From Kribbella monticola (GTDB taxonomy: Bacteria; Actinomycetota; Actinomycetes; Propionibacteriales; Kribbellaceae), in contig NZ_QFXK01000092.1 in NCBI RefSeq assembly GCF_003261635.1, positions 1-64,000 of the forward strand: 64,000 bases of DNA, in the 5' to 3' direction. Shown one piece after another: positions 28,601 through 37,468 of the stretch. Each line of letters opens with the position of its first letter. The first letter of the stretch is position 1. The translations under genes and the position numbers were made by a program. The notes beneath the pieces were generated by a model. The model was not told the DNA's origin, did not search any database, and was given only the letters and a program-made list of their open reading frames with translations.

Positions 28601-29756
28601 GGTCGAAGTACTCGATCAGGGCTGGGTCCAGGGCCGGGATGTCGATCGGGACGCCGTTGGAGCGTAGCGACGTGGTGGCGGCGTGGCCGGCGGCAACGGC
28701 TGCGCGGGCCGCGATCGGTGAGGTGATGGTGGTGCCGCCGTCGCGGACGAAGTTGACGAATTCCGCCACCAGGCGAGGATCCGCGCCCGCGTGCCCGCCG
28801 TCCGCGCTCGGGATGTCGACCACGATGTCGGCGTCCTCGCGGTAACCGGACCGGCGGCTGTTCCACACCTTCACCACACCGCCGGGGCCGTCACCGAAGT
28901 TCTCCAGCCGCCCGGCCGTGCCGATCACCGTGTAGTTGCGCCAGTAGTCCGGGGTGAAGTGGCACTGCTGGTAGGTGAGGAAAACGCCGTTGTCCAGTTG
29001 GAGATTCGCCATCGACAGGTCCTCGACATCCAGCACCGGTGCGAGGCCCTTCTGCTCCAACGGCGGCCAGTTGTCCTCGGAGACGAAGTCGGCGAACCGC
29101 TGCCCGGAGCGATCCTGGCGATCCGCGATCCCGCCGTACAGGACCAGGCCGCCGAGTGCGTTCGCCCGGGTCGTGTAGCCATCGGCGAGCCAGTGCATCA
29201 CATCGATGTCGTGGGCACCCTTCTGCAGCAGCAGGCTGGTGGTCCGGCGCCGATCGGCGTGCCAGTCCTTGAAGTAGAAGTCGCCGCCGTGCCCGACGAA
29301 GTGCCGGCACCAGATCGTCTTCACCTCGCCGATCGCACCCGACCGGATCAGCTCCCGCATCGTCTGTACTACGGGCATGTGGCGCATGTTGTGCCCGACG
29401 TACAGGCGCGAGCCGCTGTCGTACGCCGCCTGCAGCACGCGGTCGCAGCCGGCCGTCGTGATCGCCAACGGCTTCTCGACGAACACGGCGACGCCGGCCT
29501 GCAGGAAGTCGATCGCGGGATCCTCGTGGAGGTCGTCCGGCGTGGTCAGGAAGACGCCGTCGAGGTTGAGGTCGAGCAGTTCCTTGTGGTCGCCGTACGC
29601 CTTCGCCTCGGGGTAGTTGTCGAGGGCGGCCTGCTGCTGGGCGCCGACCGGGTCGCAGACGGCGACGATCGCCGAGCCCTCGCCGGGCCGATGCGCATGC
29701 CGAGCGATCCCGCTGCGGGCACCGAGTCCCACCACGCCGAACCGAAGATCAGTCAT
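28581..29756 (-). CDS. Gfo/Idh/MocA family oxidoreductase
   Basis: About 391 residues. The N-terminal Rossmann fold begins FGVVGLGARSGIARH and continues to VFLTTPDDLHEDPAIDFLQAGVAVFVEKPLA, where EKP is the catalytic lysine motif. The C-terminal alpha/beta domain includes GAHDIDVMHWL with a conserved His. Family members oxidise or reduce sugars and inositols with NAD(P). ATG 29756 gives a normal N-terminus and has AGGAG about ten bases ahead. Divergent from the SGNH gene, with 147 bases between. Confidence 0.88.
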   Translation of the reverse strand: MTDLRFGVVGLGARSGIARHAHRPGEGSAIVAVCDPVGAQQQAALDNYPEAKAYGDHKELLDLNLDGVFLTTPDDLHEDPAIDFLQAGVAVFVEKPLAITTAGCDRVLQAAYDSGSRLYVGHNMRHMPVVQTMRELIRSGAIGEVKTIWCRHFVGHGGDFYFKDWHADRRRTTSLLLQKGAHDIDVMHWLADGYTTRANALGGLVLYGGIADRQDRSGQRFADFVSEDNWPPLEQKGLAPVLDVEDLSMANLQLDNGVFLTYQQCHFTPDYWRNYTVIGTAGRLENFGDGPGGVVKVWNSRRSGYREDADIVVDIPSADGGHAGADPRLVAEFVNFVRDGGTTITSPIAARAAVAAGHAATTSLRSNGVPIDIPALDPALIEYFDRGQSRP

Positions 29757-29903
29757 AATCAGGCAACTCCTGCACGTAGATGTTTGTTTAAGCCTATGTC
29801 TGGACACTTCCGCTCTTCAACACCCGGCTCATCAGGTGGCGTCAACCAACCGGCCATCTGACCGGCACGCAGCCCTCGCTCCGGTGCCTCACCATGGCGG
29901 AAC

Positions 29904-30731
29904 GTGAGCCTCCACTTCGTGGCACTGGGCGACTCGACGACCGTGGGCGTCGGCGACCCGATGAACGGCAGTACGACCGACCTGTCCGGTGCCGGCGCGC
30001 GCCCGGGAGAGGGGTGGCGGGGCTGGGCCTCGCTGCTCGCCGACTCCTTGGGCAGCTCCCACCGTGTGACGTTCGCCAACTTCGCCACCAGCGGTGCCAC
30101 CGCGCCCATGGTCGCCGCCGACCAGCTCCCGTCGACCGGCTCGGGGCCGATCGACCTCGCCTCGCTGATCGTCGGAGTCAACGACACGCTGCGCTCGACC
30201 TTCGACGCGGTTGAGATCCGAAACTGCCTGCAGTACTGCGGGGAGCAGCTGACGGCGCGCGGTGCGCTGCTGCTGACCGTCCGATTCCACGACCACGGTC
30301 AGGTGTTCGGCCTTCCGTCGTGGTTGCGGCGACCGCTCTGGCAGCGGATCGAGCAGGTGAACGCGGCGTACGACGAGTTGTACGCCCGCTTCGGCGGGGT
30401 CCGGATCGACATGGCCGATCACCCCGAGGTGTACCAGCGGGACTTCTGGAGCGTCGACCGCCTGCACCCCGGTGAGCTCGGTCACCGGCGACTGGCCCGC
30501 GCCTTCGCCGACGAGTTGCACCGCCACGGCGTACCGATCGCCACCCCACCGGCCCTCAGCTGCGCCGGCCAGACCCCCTCCAAGTGGGCCGACGCCCTCT
30601 GGATGCTCCGCGAAGGCGCCCCCTGGCTGGCCCGCCGAGCCCACGACCTGACCCCCTGGGCCGCCCGCATGGCCCTGACCAACCTTCGTCCCACCGCCAT
30701 CACCCCGAAGCCCGACCACCTTCAGGCCTAG
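29904..30731 (+). CDS. SGNH/GDSL hydrolase
   Basis: 275 residues. Block I is FVALGDSTTVGVGDP with Ser11 as nucleophile; the glycine/asparagine blocks are around FATSGATAP and IVGVNDTLR; block V is DRLHPGELGH with the catalytic Asp and His. No signal peptide is seen, so it is probably cytosolic. A C-terminal extension of about 50 residues is rich in Ala, Pro and Trp. Substrate unknown (ester or acyl group). GTG start. Confidence 0.85.
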   Translation: MSLHFVALGDSTTVGVGDPMNGSTTDLSGAGARPGEGWRGWASLLADSLGSSHRVTFANFATSGATAPMVAADQLPSTGSGPIDLASLIVGVNDTLRSTFDAVEIRNCLQYCGEQLTARGALLLTVRFHDHGQVFGLPSWLRRPLWQRIEQVNAAYDELYARFGGVRIDMADHPEVYQRDFWSVDRLHPGELGHRRLARAFADELHRHGVPIATPPALSCAGQTPSKWADALWMLREGAPWLARRAHDLTPWAARMALTNLRPTAITPKPDHLQA

Positions 30732-30856
30732 CACCCCCACCTTCCTTCCGTTGGCTGCCGATGCGGAGGTAAGGCGCGTTCAGGCTTAGGGTTTCGCAAC
30801 CCACCGCCTTCCTTCCCTTGGCTGCCGATGCGGAGGTGTGGGGTGTTCAGGCTTAG
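30721..30856. repeat. Imperfect tandem duplication between SGNH gene end and rph
   Basis: TTCAGGCYTAG occurs at 30721–30731 (it contains the SGNH stop), 30779–30789 and 30846–30856. Between them lies a repeated block with CCTTCCTTCC, TTGGCTGCCGATGCGGAGGT, so the unit is 58 and then 67 bases. The third copy is cut off just before the rph ATG at 30867 and supplies the sequence preceding its start. Confidence 0.8.
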
Positions 30857-30866
30857 GGTTTCGGGC

Positions 30867-31583
30867 ATGGCTCGTATTGATGGACGTACACCTGATCAGC
30901 TCCGGCCGGTGACGCTGACCCGGAAGTGGCTCGACCATGCCGAGGGGTCGGTGCTGGTCGAGTTCGGCAAGACCCGGGTGCTGTGTGCGGCCAGCGTCAC
31001 CGAGGGTGTGCCCCGCTGGCGCAAGGGGTCCGGCCTGGGCTGGGTGAGCGCGGAGTACGCGATGCTGCCGCGGTCGACCAACACCCGCTCGGACCGCGAG
31101 TCGGTCAAGGGCCGGATCGGCGGCCGCACGCACGAGATCTCCCGGCTGATCGGCCGCTCCCTGCGCGCCGTGATCGACTACAAGGCGCTCGGCGAGAACA
31201 CGATCCTGCTCGACTGCGACGTCCTGCAGGCCGACGGCGGCACCCGGACGGCGGCGATCACCGGCGCGTACGTCGCGCTCGCGGACGCCGTGTCGTTCCT
31301 GCGCGACCGCAAGGCGCTGAAGGGCGAACCGCTGACCGGCTCGGTCTCCGCGGTGTCCGTCGGGATCATCGACGGCGCCCCGATGCTCGACCTCTGCTAC
31401 GAGGAGGACGTCCGCGCCGAGACCGACATGAACCTGGTGCTGACCGGCGACGGGAAGTTCATCGAGGTGCAGGGTACGGCGGAAGGCGCGCCGTTCGACC
31501 GCGCGGAGCTGGACGCCCTGCTCGAGCTCGGCTCGGCCGGGTGCGCCGAGCTCACCAAGCTGCAGCAGGAGGCCCTCGCGTGA
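30867..31583 (+). CDS. rph: Ribonuclease PH
   Basis: 238 residues from ATG 30867 ([15 protein letters not shown]), the conserved family N-terminus; the open frame runs upstream to 30828 but only through repeat DNA. Conserved segments: [63 protein letters not shown] and [20 protein letters not shown]. It trims tRNA 3' ends with phosphate. Its stop overlaps the rdgB start (GTGA). Confidence 0.96.
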   Translation: MARIDGRTPDQLRPVTLTRKWLDHAEGSVLVEFGKTRVLCAASVTEGVPRWRKGSGLGWVSAEYAMLPRSTNTRSDRESVKGRIGGRTHEISRLIGRSLRAVIDYKALGENTILLDCDVLQADGGTRTAAITGAYVALADAVSFLRDRKALKGEPLTGSVSAVSVGIIDGAPMLDLCYEEDVRAETDMNLVLTGDGKFIEVQGTAEGAPFDRAELDALLELGSAGCAELTKLQQEALA

Positions 31584-32185
31584 GCAAGGTGCTGCTGGCA
31601 TCGAACAACCAGAAGAAGCTCGAGGAGTTGCGCCGCATCCTCACCCCGATCGTGGCCGGCATCGAGGTCCTCGGGCTCGCCGACGTCACGCCGTACGAGG
31701 AACCCGCCGAGACCGAGCCGACGTTCGAGGGCAACGCTCTGCTCAAGGCGCACGCCGCCCTCGCCGCGACCGGGCTGCCGTCGATCGCCGACGACAGCGG
31801 GATCTGCGTCGACGCGCTGAACGGGATGCCCGGCGTACTGTCGGCTCGCTGGTCGGGGCCGGCGAAGGACAACCACGCGAACAATCTGCTGCTCCTCGGG
31901 CAGCTGGAAGACGTTCCGGACGAGCGCCGCGGTGCGTCCTTCGTCGCGGCCATTGCGTTCTGCCGGCCGGATGCCGAGGACGAGATCGTTCGCGGTGAGA
32001 TGCGCGGCTCGGTGATCCGCGAGCTGCGCGGTACGGGCGGCTTCGGGTACGACGTGCTGTTCCAGGCCGAGGGCTACGACCGCACCACGGCCGAGCTGTC
32101 GATCGAGGAGAAGGACGCCATCAGCCACCGGGGCAAGGCGCTGCGGGCGCTCGCCCCGATCGTCGCCAAAGCACTGGGAGCCTGA
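31580..32185 (+). CDS. rdgB: RdgB/HAM1 family non-canonical purine NTP pyrophosphatase
   Basis: 201 residues. Starts [28 protein letters not shown] and [14 protein letters not shown] bind substrate and metal; GGFGYDVLF and [12 protein letters not shown] complete the active site. It removes ITP, dITP and XTP from the nucleotide pool. Translationally coupled to rph and followed one base later by the next gene. Confidence 0.96.
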   Translation: MSKVLLASNNQKKLEELRRILTPIVAGIEVLGLADVTPYEEPAETEPTFEGNALLKAHAALAATGLPSIADDSGICVDALNGMPGVLSARWSGPAKDNHANNLLLLGQLEDVPDERRGASFVAAIAFCRPDAEDEIVRGEMRGSVIRELRGTGGFGYDVLFQAEGYDRTTAELSIEEKDAISHRGKALRALAPIVAKALGA

Positions 32186-32186
32186 G

Positions 32187-32771
32187 ATGTTGTTCGCCGG
32201 ATCCGATCGTGACGGAGTCGCCGAGGGACGCATCACCTCGGCGTACCGGCGTTGGGCCGAGCCGCGGGTGGTGGCCGGCCGCATCTACCGGACCAACGCG
32301 GGCCGGATCGAGATCGACAGTGTCAGTCAGATCAACCCCGACCTGCTCGCCGACAACGACCCCGACGTGATCGCCGCCGACCGCGGCAACGCCAAGGACG
32401 TCCGCCGCCGGCTCCGCGGCAACGAGGACTGGCCGACCTTCCTGATCCGCTTCCACCTCGTCGAAGGCCCCGACCCGCGCGAAGAACTCGCCGCCTCAGC
32501 CGACCTCACACCGGCCGACGTCGAGGACCTCCGCGCCCGGCTGGCCAAACTCGACGAACTCAGCCGCCACGGCGCCTGGACGACCGCCACCCTCCGCCAG
32601 ATCCAGGCCAAACCCCACACCCGCGCCGGGGACCTCGCAGCTGAGGTCGGCCGAGACACAGCAGGCTTCAAACTCGACGTCCGCAAACTCAAGAACCTGG
32701 GCCTGACCTACAGCCTCGAAGTCGGCTACGAACTGAGCCCACGCGGTACGGCGTACCTCGACGCGCTCTAG
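32187..32771 (+). CDS. ASCH-like domain protein with C-terminal winged-helix-like region
   Basis: 194 residues. The N-terminal 100 residues (EGRITSAYRRWAEPRVVAGRIYRTNAGRIEIDSV...TFLIRFHLV) resemble ASCH/PUA-type RNA-binding folds. Residues 105–190 (DVEDLRARLAKL, RAGDLAAEVGRDTAGFKLDVRKLKNLGLTYSL, YELSPRGTAYL) look like a winged helix similar to those of small DNA-binding proteins. It is the last gene of the rph–rdgB operon. An RNA- or DNA-linked role is inference from the domains. Confidence 0.65.
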   Translation: MLFAGSDRDGVAEGRITSAYRRWAEPRVVAGRIYRTNAGRIEIDSVSQINPDLLADNDPDVIAADRGNAKDVRRRLRGNEDWPTFLIRFHLVEGPDPREELAASADLTPADVEDLRARLAKLDELSRHGAWTTATLRQIQAKPHTRAGDLAAEVGRDTAGFKLDVRKLKNLGLTYSLEVGYELSPRGTAYLDAL

Positions 32772-32824
32772 GAGATTCCCCCACGCAGATCCTGCCGGGG
32801 AAATCTCCCCGCAGTACGAGAAGG

Positions 32825-32906
32825 TGCCAGAGGAGGGACTCGAACCCTCACACCCAAAGGGCACCGGCACCTAAAGCCGGCGTGTCTGCCATTCCACCAC
32901 TCTGGC
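32825..32906 (-). tRNA. tRNA-Leu (anticodon UAG)
   Basis: The minus strand folds as a class II tRNA: acceptor stem GCCAGAG/CTCTGGC with discriminator A, anticodon arm CCGGC–TTTAGGT–GCCGG with anticodon TAG, a long variable arm (CCCTTTGGG) and T-arm GAGGGTTCGAGTCCCTC. CCA is not encoded. It reads CUA/CUG-type leucine codons. It lies convergent to the ASCH-like gene, with a strong hairpin just upstream. Confidence 0.95.
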
Positions 32907-32911
32907 TCGGA

Positions 32912-32947
32912 AGACCTGCTCCCCAAGACATCTTAGGGAGCAGGTCT
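32912..32947. terminator. Terminator-like hairpin between VWA gene and tRNA-Leu
   Basis: AGACCTGCTCCC (32912–32923) and its perfect complement (32936–32947) form a 12-base-pair stem with a 12-base loop, ten bases after the VWA gene's stop. It probably ends VWA transcription before the tRNA gene. Confidence 0.7.
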
Positions 32948-32957
32948 GCGAGATCGC

Positions 32958-34607
32958 TCAGCGACTCTGCAGCGCGTTGATGAACACGCCTTTCAGGTCG
33001 CCCGGGTTGCGGGCGACGTAGCTGAGACCGCCGGTCGCCGCGGCCAGCTGTCCGAGCTCGTTGCCGTCCACGTCGGGACCCATGCCGAGCGCGATGATCC
33101 GGACCGGGCGGGCCGGGTCGCGCAGGCTTTCGAGCTGACGGACGGTCTGGGCCAGGGTCAGCCCGTTCGGGTCGTCGTTCTTGCCGTCGGTGAAGATCAT
33201 GACGGCGTTGACGGCACTGGAGTCGAAGTTCTCCTTCACGGCGCGGACCGCGGCGATCGCCGTCTCGTACAGTCCGGTGCCACCGTTGGGAATCGCCTTC
33301 TGCTGCTGCAGGGTGGCGACGATCGTATTCCGTTGCGCCTTGTTCAGCTTCCGGATCGGAACCAGTTGCCGATAGGCGGCATGGGACGGGCCGATGTTGG
33401 TCGAGAACGTCCACAGCCCGAGCGCGGCGTTGTCCGGGAACAGCTTGAGGCCCTCTTGGGCGGCAGCGATGGTGAGCTGCATCCGGGTCTTGTCGCCGAC
33501 CTTCTCGTTCATCGAGCCGGACACGTCGATCACGGCCAGCGAGTGCGCCGTCAGCGACAGCCGGGTCCAGTCCAGCAGTGCCTTGTCGACCGCGCTGGCC
33601 GTCGGCTTGGTGAGCTGGGTGATGTCGCCGACACCCCGGCCGCCGGTGAGCGGGCTCAGCAGCCCGTCACGGAAGCCGGCTTCGTCGCGGGCCTGGTCGG
33701 CCGCATCCGTCAGCATCTCCGCGGCGAGCGACTTGGCCGCCTCGGTGATGACCTGGTTGTTGTCGGCCTTGCTGGTCACCGCGATCGGGTAGTCGAACAC
33801 GAGCGTCCCGGTCTGCGGTACGACGGCCTTCAGTTCGGCGTCCGGGTGCTCGTCCTGGTACTTGACGAACGCCTGCTCCGAAGCCGGTACGACGACCTGG
33901 CTGTTCTCCGCGGCAGCCCGGCCGAACACACCGTCCACGTCGGTGAACGGCTTGGCCATCGAGCCCAACTGCTGGGCGAGCGGGACCATCACCGAGGACA
34001 CCAGGCTGTCGGTGGCCGAGGTCTTGGACCGTTCGGAACCGACCGCCAGCAAGGCGAGCAGGCCGGCCGACTCAGTGCCCGGGTCGAGCAGGGCCGGCTT
34101 GGTGGTCCCGAAGGCGCCCAGCCAGGACGAGATGTTGGCGAAGTTCTCGTTCCGTCCGACCAGGACCAGAGGTGAGGTGGCGATGGACGGGACCACGACG
34201 GTCGGGATGGAGTCGCCGTCGTCGGCCTGGGGGATCCATGCGGACGAGTCCGGTACCCACAGGTCTGGCGTGCTGTCACCCTTGTTGGCGATGGTCCGCG
34301 CATCGACCGAAGACTTGACCGGGCTGATCGTGAACTGCAGACAGGGCGCGTCCTTGTCCTTCTTGGCGGCCAGCGACTTGGCCGCTGCCTCCAGTTGGGG
34401 CTGGATCTCGGGCGTGGTGTGCAACTGGATCTGGGTCGGGTCGTCGCACGACCCACCGCCCAGGAACCCGTCGGCACCCGATTCCGATCCGAAGGAGCGG
34501 ACCACAAACACGGCGCCCAAAGACAGCACCAGTAGGCCGACGGCGGTCAGATAAACCGGACGACGGTTGTTGTTACTTTTCGTCACCGCAGAGGAGTGTT
34601 TTCCCAT
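32958..34607 (-). CDS. Membrane-anchored solute-binding-like/VWA fusion protein
   Basis: 549 residues. One transmembrane signal anchor (PVYLTAVGLLVLSLGAVFVV) at about 17–36. Residues 45–330 look like a periplasmic solute-binding domain of the extracellular type (PDLWVPDSSAWIP; ATSPLVLVGRNENFA; FDYPIAVTSKA). Residues 350–545 are a von Willebrand factor A domain with a MIDAS-type DVSGSM near residue 360 and IFTDGKNDD. Proteins of this layout occur widely in actinobacteria; the ligand and partner are unknown. ATG 34607 is preceded by GGGAGGGA. A perfect CRP-type site lies 208 bases upstream. Confidence 0.82.
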   Translation of the reverse strand: MGKHSSAVTKSNNNRRPVYLTAVGLLVLSLGAVFVVRSFGSESGADGFLGGGSCDDPTQIQLHTTPEIQPQLEAAAKSLAAKKDKDAPCLQFTISPVKSSVDARTIANKGDSTPDLWVPDSSAWIPQADDGDSIPTVVVPSIATSPLVLVGRNENFANISSWLGAFGTTKPALLDPGTESAGLLALLAVGSERSKTSATDSLVSSVMVPLAQQLGSMAKPFTDVDGVFGRAAAENSQVVVPASEQAFVKYQDEHPDAELKAVVPQTGTLVFDYPIAVTSKADNNQVITEAAKSLAAEMLTDAADQARDEAGFRDGLLSPLTGGRGVGDITQLTKPTASAVDKALLDWTRLSLTAHSLAVIDVSGSMNEKVGDKTRMQLTIAAAQEGLKLFPDNAALGLWTFSTNIGPSHAAYRQLVPIRKLNKAQRNTIVATLQQQKAIPNGGTGLYETAIAAVRAVKENFDSSAVNAVMIFTDGKNDDPNGLTLAQTVRQLESLRDPARPVRIIALGMGPDVDGNELGQLAAATGGLSYVARNPGDLKGVFINALQSR

Positions 34608-34814
34608 CGCGGCAGGTCCCTCCCTCCCAGAGGCAGACTGCGGGCGCAGATTACCCGGTTTGCACTGGTCAGGGCGAAGTTCACGGACCGGTTTCACGGC
34701 ATGGACGCAGGGTTGCAACTGAACGCCGGATGGGGATGCAGTACTGGTCGTCCCTGCGAAGGCCGAAAAGCTCACGGAGGGTAGCCTTGCCGCTCCGATC
34801 AGGTGAGATCGGAG

Positions 34815-34830
34815 TGTGATCCAAATCACA
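34815..34830. promoter_or_regulatory. CRP/GlxR-type binding site
   Basis: TGTGATCCAAATCACA fits the CRP-family consensus TGTGAnnnnnnTCACA exactly. The only gene reading away from it is the VWA/solute-binding gene, whose start is 208 bases away on the minus strand. cAMP-dependent control is inference. Confidence 0.6.
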
Positions 34831-34848
34831 GTAATCGGTTCGCTCAAA

Positions 34849-34883
34849 CGACCGTTCCATGGACCAGGCCCATGAAACGGTCG
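34849..34883. terminator. Hairpin downstream of bcp
   Basis: CGACCGTTCCATGG (34849–34862) pairs with CCATGAAACGGTCG (34870–34883) with one mismatch and a seven-base loop, 92 bases beyond the bcp stop. A possible terminator; only a short T-run follows in either direction. Confidence 0.45.
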
Positions 34884-34974
34884 AGGGTTTCCCTTCGTCT
34901 GCTGTCCTGACAAACAGGATCTGTACTACGGACGCGGCCGCTCGGGAAAAGGTTGGCTTTTCGCCAACGGGTGC

Positions 34975-35442
34975 TCAGAGCCCGAGATCGCGGCGGAGTT
35001 TGGCGACGTGCCCGGTGGCCTTCACGTTGTACTGCGCGACCGCGATCTTGCCGTCCGGGTCGACCACGAAGGTCGACCGGATCACGCCGGTCACCTTCTT
35101 GCCGTACATGGTCTTCTCGCCGAAGGCGCCGTACGCCGTCAGCACCGTCTTGTCCGGGTCGCTCAGCAGCGGGAAGGTGACGCCGTCGCGCTCACGGAAC
35201 TTGGCCAGCTTCGCGGGCTTGTCCGGGGAGATCCCGAGCACGGTGTAGCCGTGCGCCGCGAGGGAGTCGAGCGAGTCGCGGAAGTCGCAGGCCTGCTTGG
35301 TGCAGCCGGGCGTCATCGCGGCCGGGTAGAAGTAGACGATCACGTTCTTGCCGCGCAGGCCGGCCAGCGAGACGTCGTTGCCGTCGGCGTCGGGGAGGGT
35401 GAAGTCGGGTGCGGTGTCGCCGACGGTCAGACGCTCGGACAT
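34975..35442 (-). CDS. bcp: Thiol peroxidase Bcp (peroxiredoxin)
   Basis: 155 residues. AMTPGCTKQACDFRDS contains the peroxidatic Cys47 and a resolving Cys52 five residues later, the pattern of bacterioferritin-comigratory proteins. It reduces H2O2 and organic peroxides with thioredoxin. In Streptomyces, bcp also adjoins a DUF3618–GroES pair, as here. Confidence 0.94.
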   Translation of the reverse strand: MSERLTVGDTAPDFTLPDADGNDVSLAGLRGKNVIVYFYPAAMTPGCTKQACDFRDSLDSLAAHGYTVLGISPDKPAKLAKFRERDGVTFPLLSDPDKTVLTAYGAFGEKTMYGKKVTGVIRSTFVVDPDGKIAVAQYNVKATGHVAKLRRDLGL

Positions 35443-35626
35443 CGGGTTCCCCCATCGCTCGCGGTTGATTGTCCGACATTCTGCCGTACGCCGGTCCGCC
35501 GCCGGCAGGCGGTCTCAACGGCCCCACCAGCCGCTCCTGTCACAACCCGGCTCTCCATCGCGAGGGGTGACCGCGGTCGGCGGTGCAACTTGCGCGAAGC
35601 GTTCCGTGCGCTGTGGAGTGGGCCGT

Positions 35627-36670
35627 ATGCGGGCAATGACGGTGGTACCGGGCAAGGCAAACAGTGCTTCGCTGGGCGAGGTCCCCGAACCACCGATCAG
35701 CGACGGCTCGGTCCTGGTCGAGGGCGTCCTGGCCGGGATCTGCGGCACCGACCACGAGATGGTCGCCGGCGAGTTCGGTACCGGCCGGCCCGGTGCTGAT
35801 CGGCTGGTGATCGGCCACGAGTCCCTCGGCCGGGTACTTCAGGCGCCGCCGGGTGCGGGCGTCAGCGCCGGCGATCTGGTCACGGGGATCGTCCGCCGCC
35901 CCGATCCGGTGCCGTGCCCGGCCTGTGCTCGCGGCGAGTGGGACTTCTGCCGCAACGGCCGCTACACCGAACGCGGCATCAAGGAGATGGACGGGTACGG
36001 CGCCGAACGCTGGCGCATCGACCCGTACTACGTGGTGCCGGTGCCCGCGGAGCTGGGCGCGCTCGGCGTACTGGTGGAGCCCGCCAGCATCCTCACCAAA
36101 GCGTGGGACCAGATCGATCAGGTCGGCGCCCGGTCCTGGTTTCGGCCCGAGCATGTACTCGTCACCGGAGCCGGACCGATCGGCCTACTGGCTGCGCTGA
36201 TCGCTGTGCAGCGCGGCCACACCGTCCACGTTCTCGACCTGGCTACCGATGGGCCCAAGCCGCAGTTGGTGCGCGATCTCGGCGGGCAGTACCTGACCGA
36301 GCTGGCGGAGCTGGACGTCACTCCCGATGTGGTGATCGAGGCGACCGGCGCCGGGCAACTGGTGGTGGACTGCGCCAAGCTGCTGCCACCGGCCGGAGTC
36401 ATGTGCCTCACGGGTATCTCGCCCCGGCCTTCGTCGATCGACGTACCGATGGATGCGCTGATCCGGCAACTGGTGATCCGGAACGCGATCCTGGTCGGAT
36501 CGGTGAACGCGGCCAAACGGCACTATGCCGACGCCGTGGAGGTGCTGCGAGCGGCCGATCCGGCCTGGCTCGGACGCCTGATCACCCGGACCGTTCCGCT
36601 GTCGGACTGGCCGGCCGCGCTGGTCCGCGAACGCGACGACATCAAGGTGGTCGTGGATCTGCAGGCCTGA
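35627..36670 (+). CDS. Zinc-dependent glucose dehydrogenase-like alcohol dehydrogenase
   Basis: 347 residues of the MDR family. The N-terminal GroES-like domain has GICGTDHEMVAGEFG and GHESLGRV; the structural-zinc cysteine cluster is reduced to CPACARGEWDFC. The NAD(P)-binding motif is VTGAGPIGLLAALIAV. EPASILTKAWDQI is typical of archaeal/actinobacterial glucose 1-dehydrogenases. It likely oxidises glucose or another aldose. Start at 35627 (GGAG about ten bases ahead); an ATG three codons later is an alternative. Confidence 0.85.
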   Translation: MRAMTVVPGKANSASLGEVPEPPISDGSVLVEGVLAGICGTDHEMVAGEFGTGRPGADRLVIGHESLGRVLQAPPGAGVSAGDLVTGIVRRPDPVPCPACARGEWDFCRNGRYTERGIKEMDGYGAERWRIDPYYVVPVPAELGALGVLVEPASILTKAWDQIDQVGARSWFRPEHVLVTGAGPIGLLAALIAVQRGHTVHVLDLATDGPKPQLVRDLGGQYLTELAELDVTPDVVIEATGAGQLVVDCAKLLPPAGVMCLTGISPRPSSIDVPMDALIRQLVIRNAILVGSVNAAKRHYADAVEVLRAADPAWLGRLITRTVPLSDWPAALVRERDDIKVVVDLQA

Positions 36671-36757
36671 CCTGCAAGGATGTGAACACCACGGCCTTCC
36701 CGGGCCATCCCGGTGAAGGCCCGCAAGGCCGCAACAGTCGAAGGGAGCGTCGGACAG

Positions 36758-37021
36758 GTGTCGGACACGAAGGCTCGGACCGCCGAGCAGATCGAGGCGG
36801 ACATCGCCGCCACCCGCGCGCGTCTCGCCTCGACCGTCGACGAGTTGGTCGACCGGGCGCACCCGAAGAACGTCGCCAAACGGCAGGTCGAGCAGGCCAA
36901 GGCGCAGGTCTTCGACGAGCGCGGTCAGCTGCGCACCCAGAAGCTGGTCGCGGTCGGCGGCGCGGCCGTCGGAGTGATCGCCGTCCTGCTGCTGATCCGC
37001 CGGCTGGTGGGTCGCCGGTGA
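36758..37021 (+). CDS. DUF3618 family membrane protein
   Basis: 87 residues from the GTG at 36758. RTAEQIEADIAATRARLASTVDELVDRAHPKNVAKRQVEQAK is the DUF3618 signature, an amphipathic helix pair; a C-terminal transmembrane helix (GGAAVGVIAVLLLIRRL) follows. Function unknown. Its stop overlaps the start of the GroES gene (GTGA), so the two are coupled. Confidence 0.85.
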   Translation: MSDTKARTAEQIEADIAATRARLASTVDELVDRAHPKNVAKRQVEQAKAQVFDERGQLRTQKLVAVGGAAVGVIAVLLLIRRLVGRR

Positions 37022-37356
37022 CTCCTCGCAAGCGGGTCGACGACGACAAACTGCCGATCCGGATGCTGCACGACCGGGTCCTGGTCGCGCTCGAGACCGA
37101 GGGCGAACGCAAGTCCTCGGCCGGCATCCTGATCCCGGCCACCGCGCAGATGGGCCGCCGGCTCGCCTGGGCGAAGGTGGTCGCCGTCGGCGCCAACGTC
37201 CGGACCGTCGAGGTCGGCGACCGGGTGCTGTTCGACCCCGAGGACCGCGCCGAGGTCGAGGTCCGCGGCGACGACTACGTCCTGCTCCGCGAGCGCGACC
37301 TGCACGCGGTCGCGGCCGGCCGCCTCGAGGACGGCCAAACCGGCCTCTACCTGTAG
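37018..37356 (+). CDS. GroES-family (Cpn10-like) protein
   Basis: 112 residues starting at the GTG that overlaps the previous stop. The Cpn10 fold is visible: IRMLHDRVLVALETEGERKSSAGILIPATAQ (with the mobile-loop region), WAKVVAVGANVRTVEVGDRVLFDPED and GDDYVLLRERDLHAV. No groEL is nearby. It is a paralogue of the housekeeping co-chaperonin, with a short C-terminal tail. A 26-base duplication spans its stop. Confidence 0.85.
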   Translation: MTPRKRVDDDKLPIRMLHDRVLVALETEGERKSSAGILIPATAQMGRRLAWAKVVAVGANVRTVEVGDRVLFDPEDRAEVEVRGDDYVLLRERDLHAVAAGRLEDGQTGLYL

Positions 37357-37382
37357 ACGGCCGAACCGGCCGCTACCTGTAG
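37331..37382. repeat. 26-base tandem duplication spanning the GroES-like gene stop
   Basis: Copies at 37331–37356 and 37357–37382 match at 24 of 26 positions and each ends CTACCTGTAG, so the TAG stop is present twice. The second copy is outside the gene. Confidence 0.85.
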
Positions 37383-37468
37383 CCACTCCCGGCCCAGAAG
37401 CCGCTCAGACGTTCAGAGCTTCTACCTGCTCCCCGTTAGTTGACGTCTCGAGTCACACCGACGATTAG

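Larger units (their letters stand above)
34608..34974. other. Intergenic region between VWA and bcp genes
   Basis: This 367-base gap contains no credible gene. It holds the leader of the VWA gene, a CRP-type palindrome at 34815–34830 and an inverted repeat at 34849–34883. The rest shows nothing recognisable. Confidence 0.6.
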
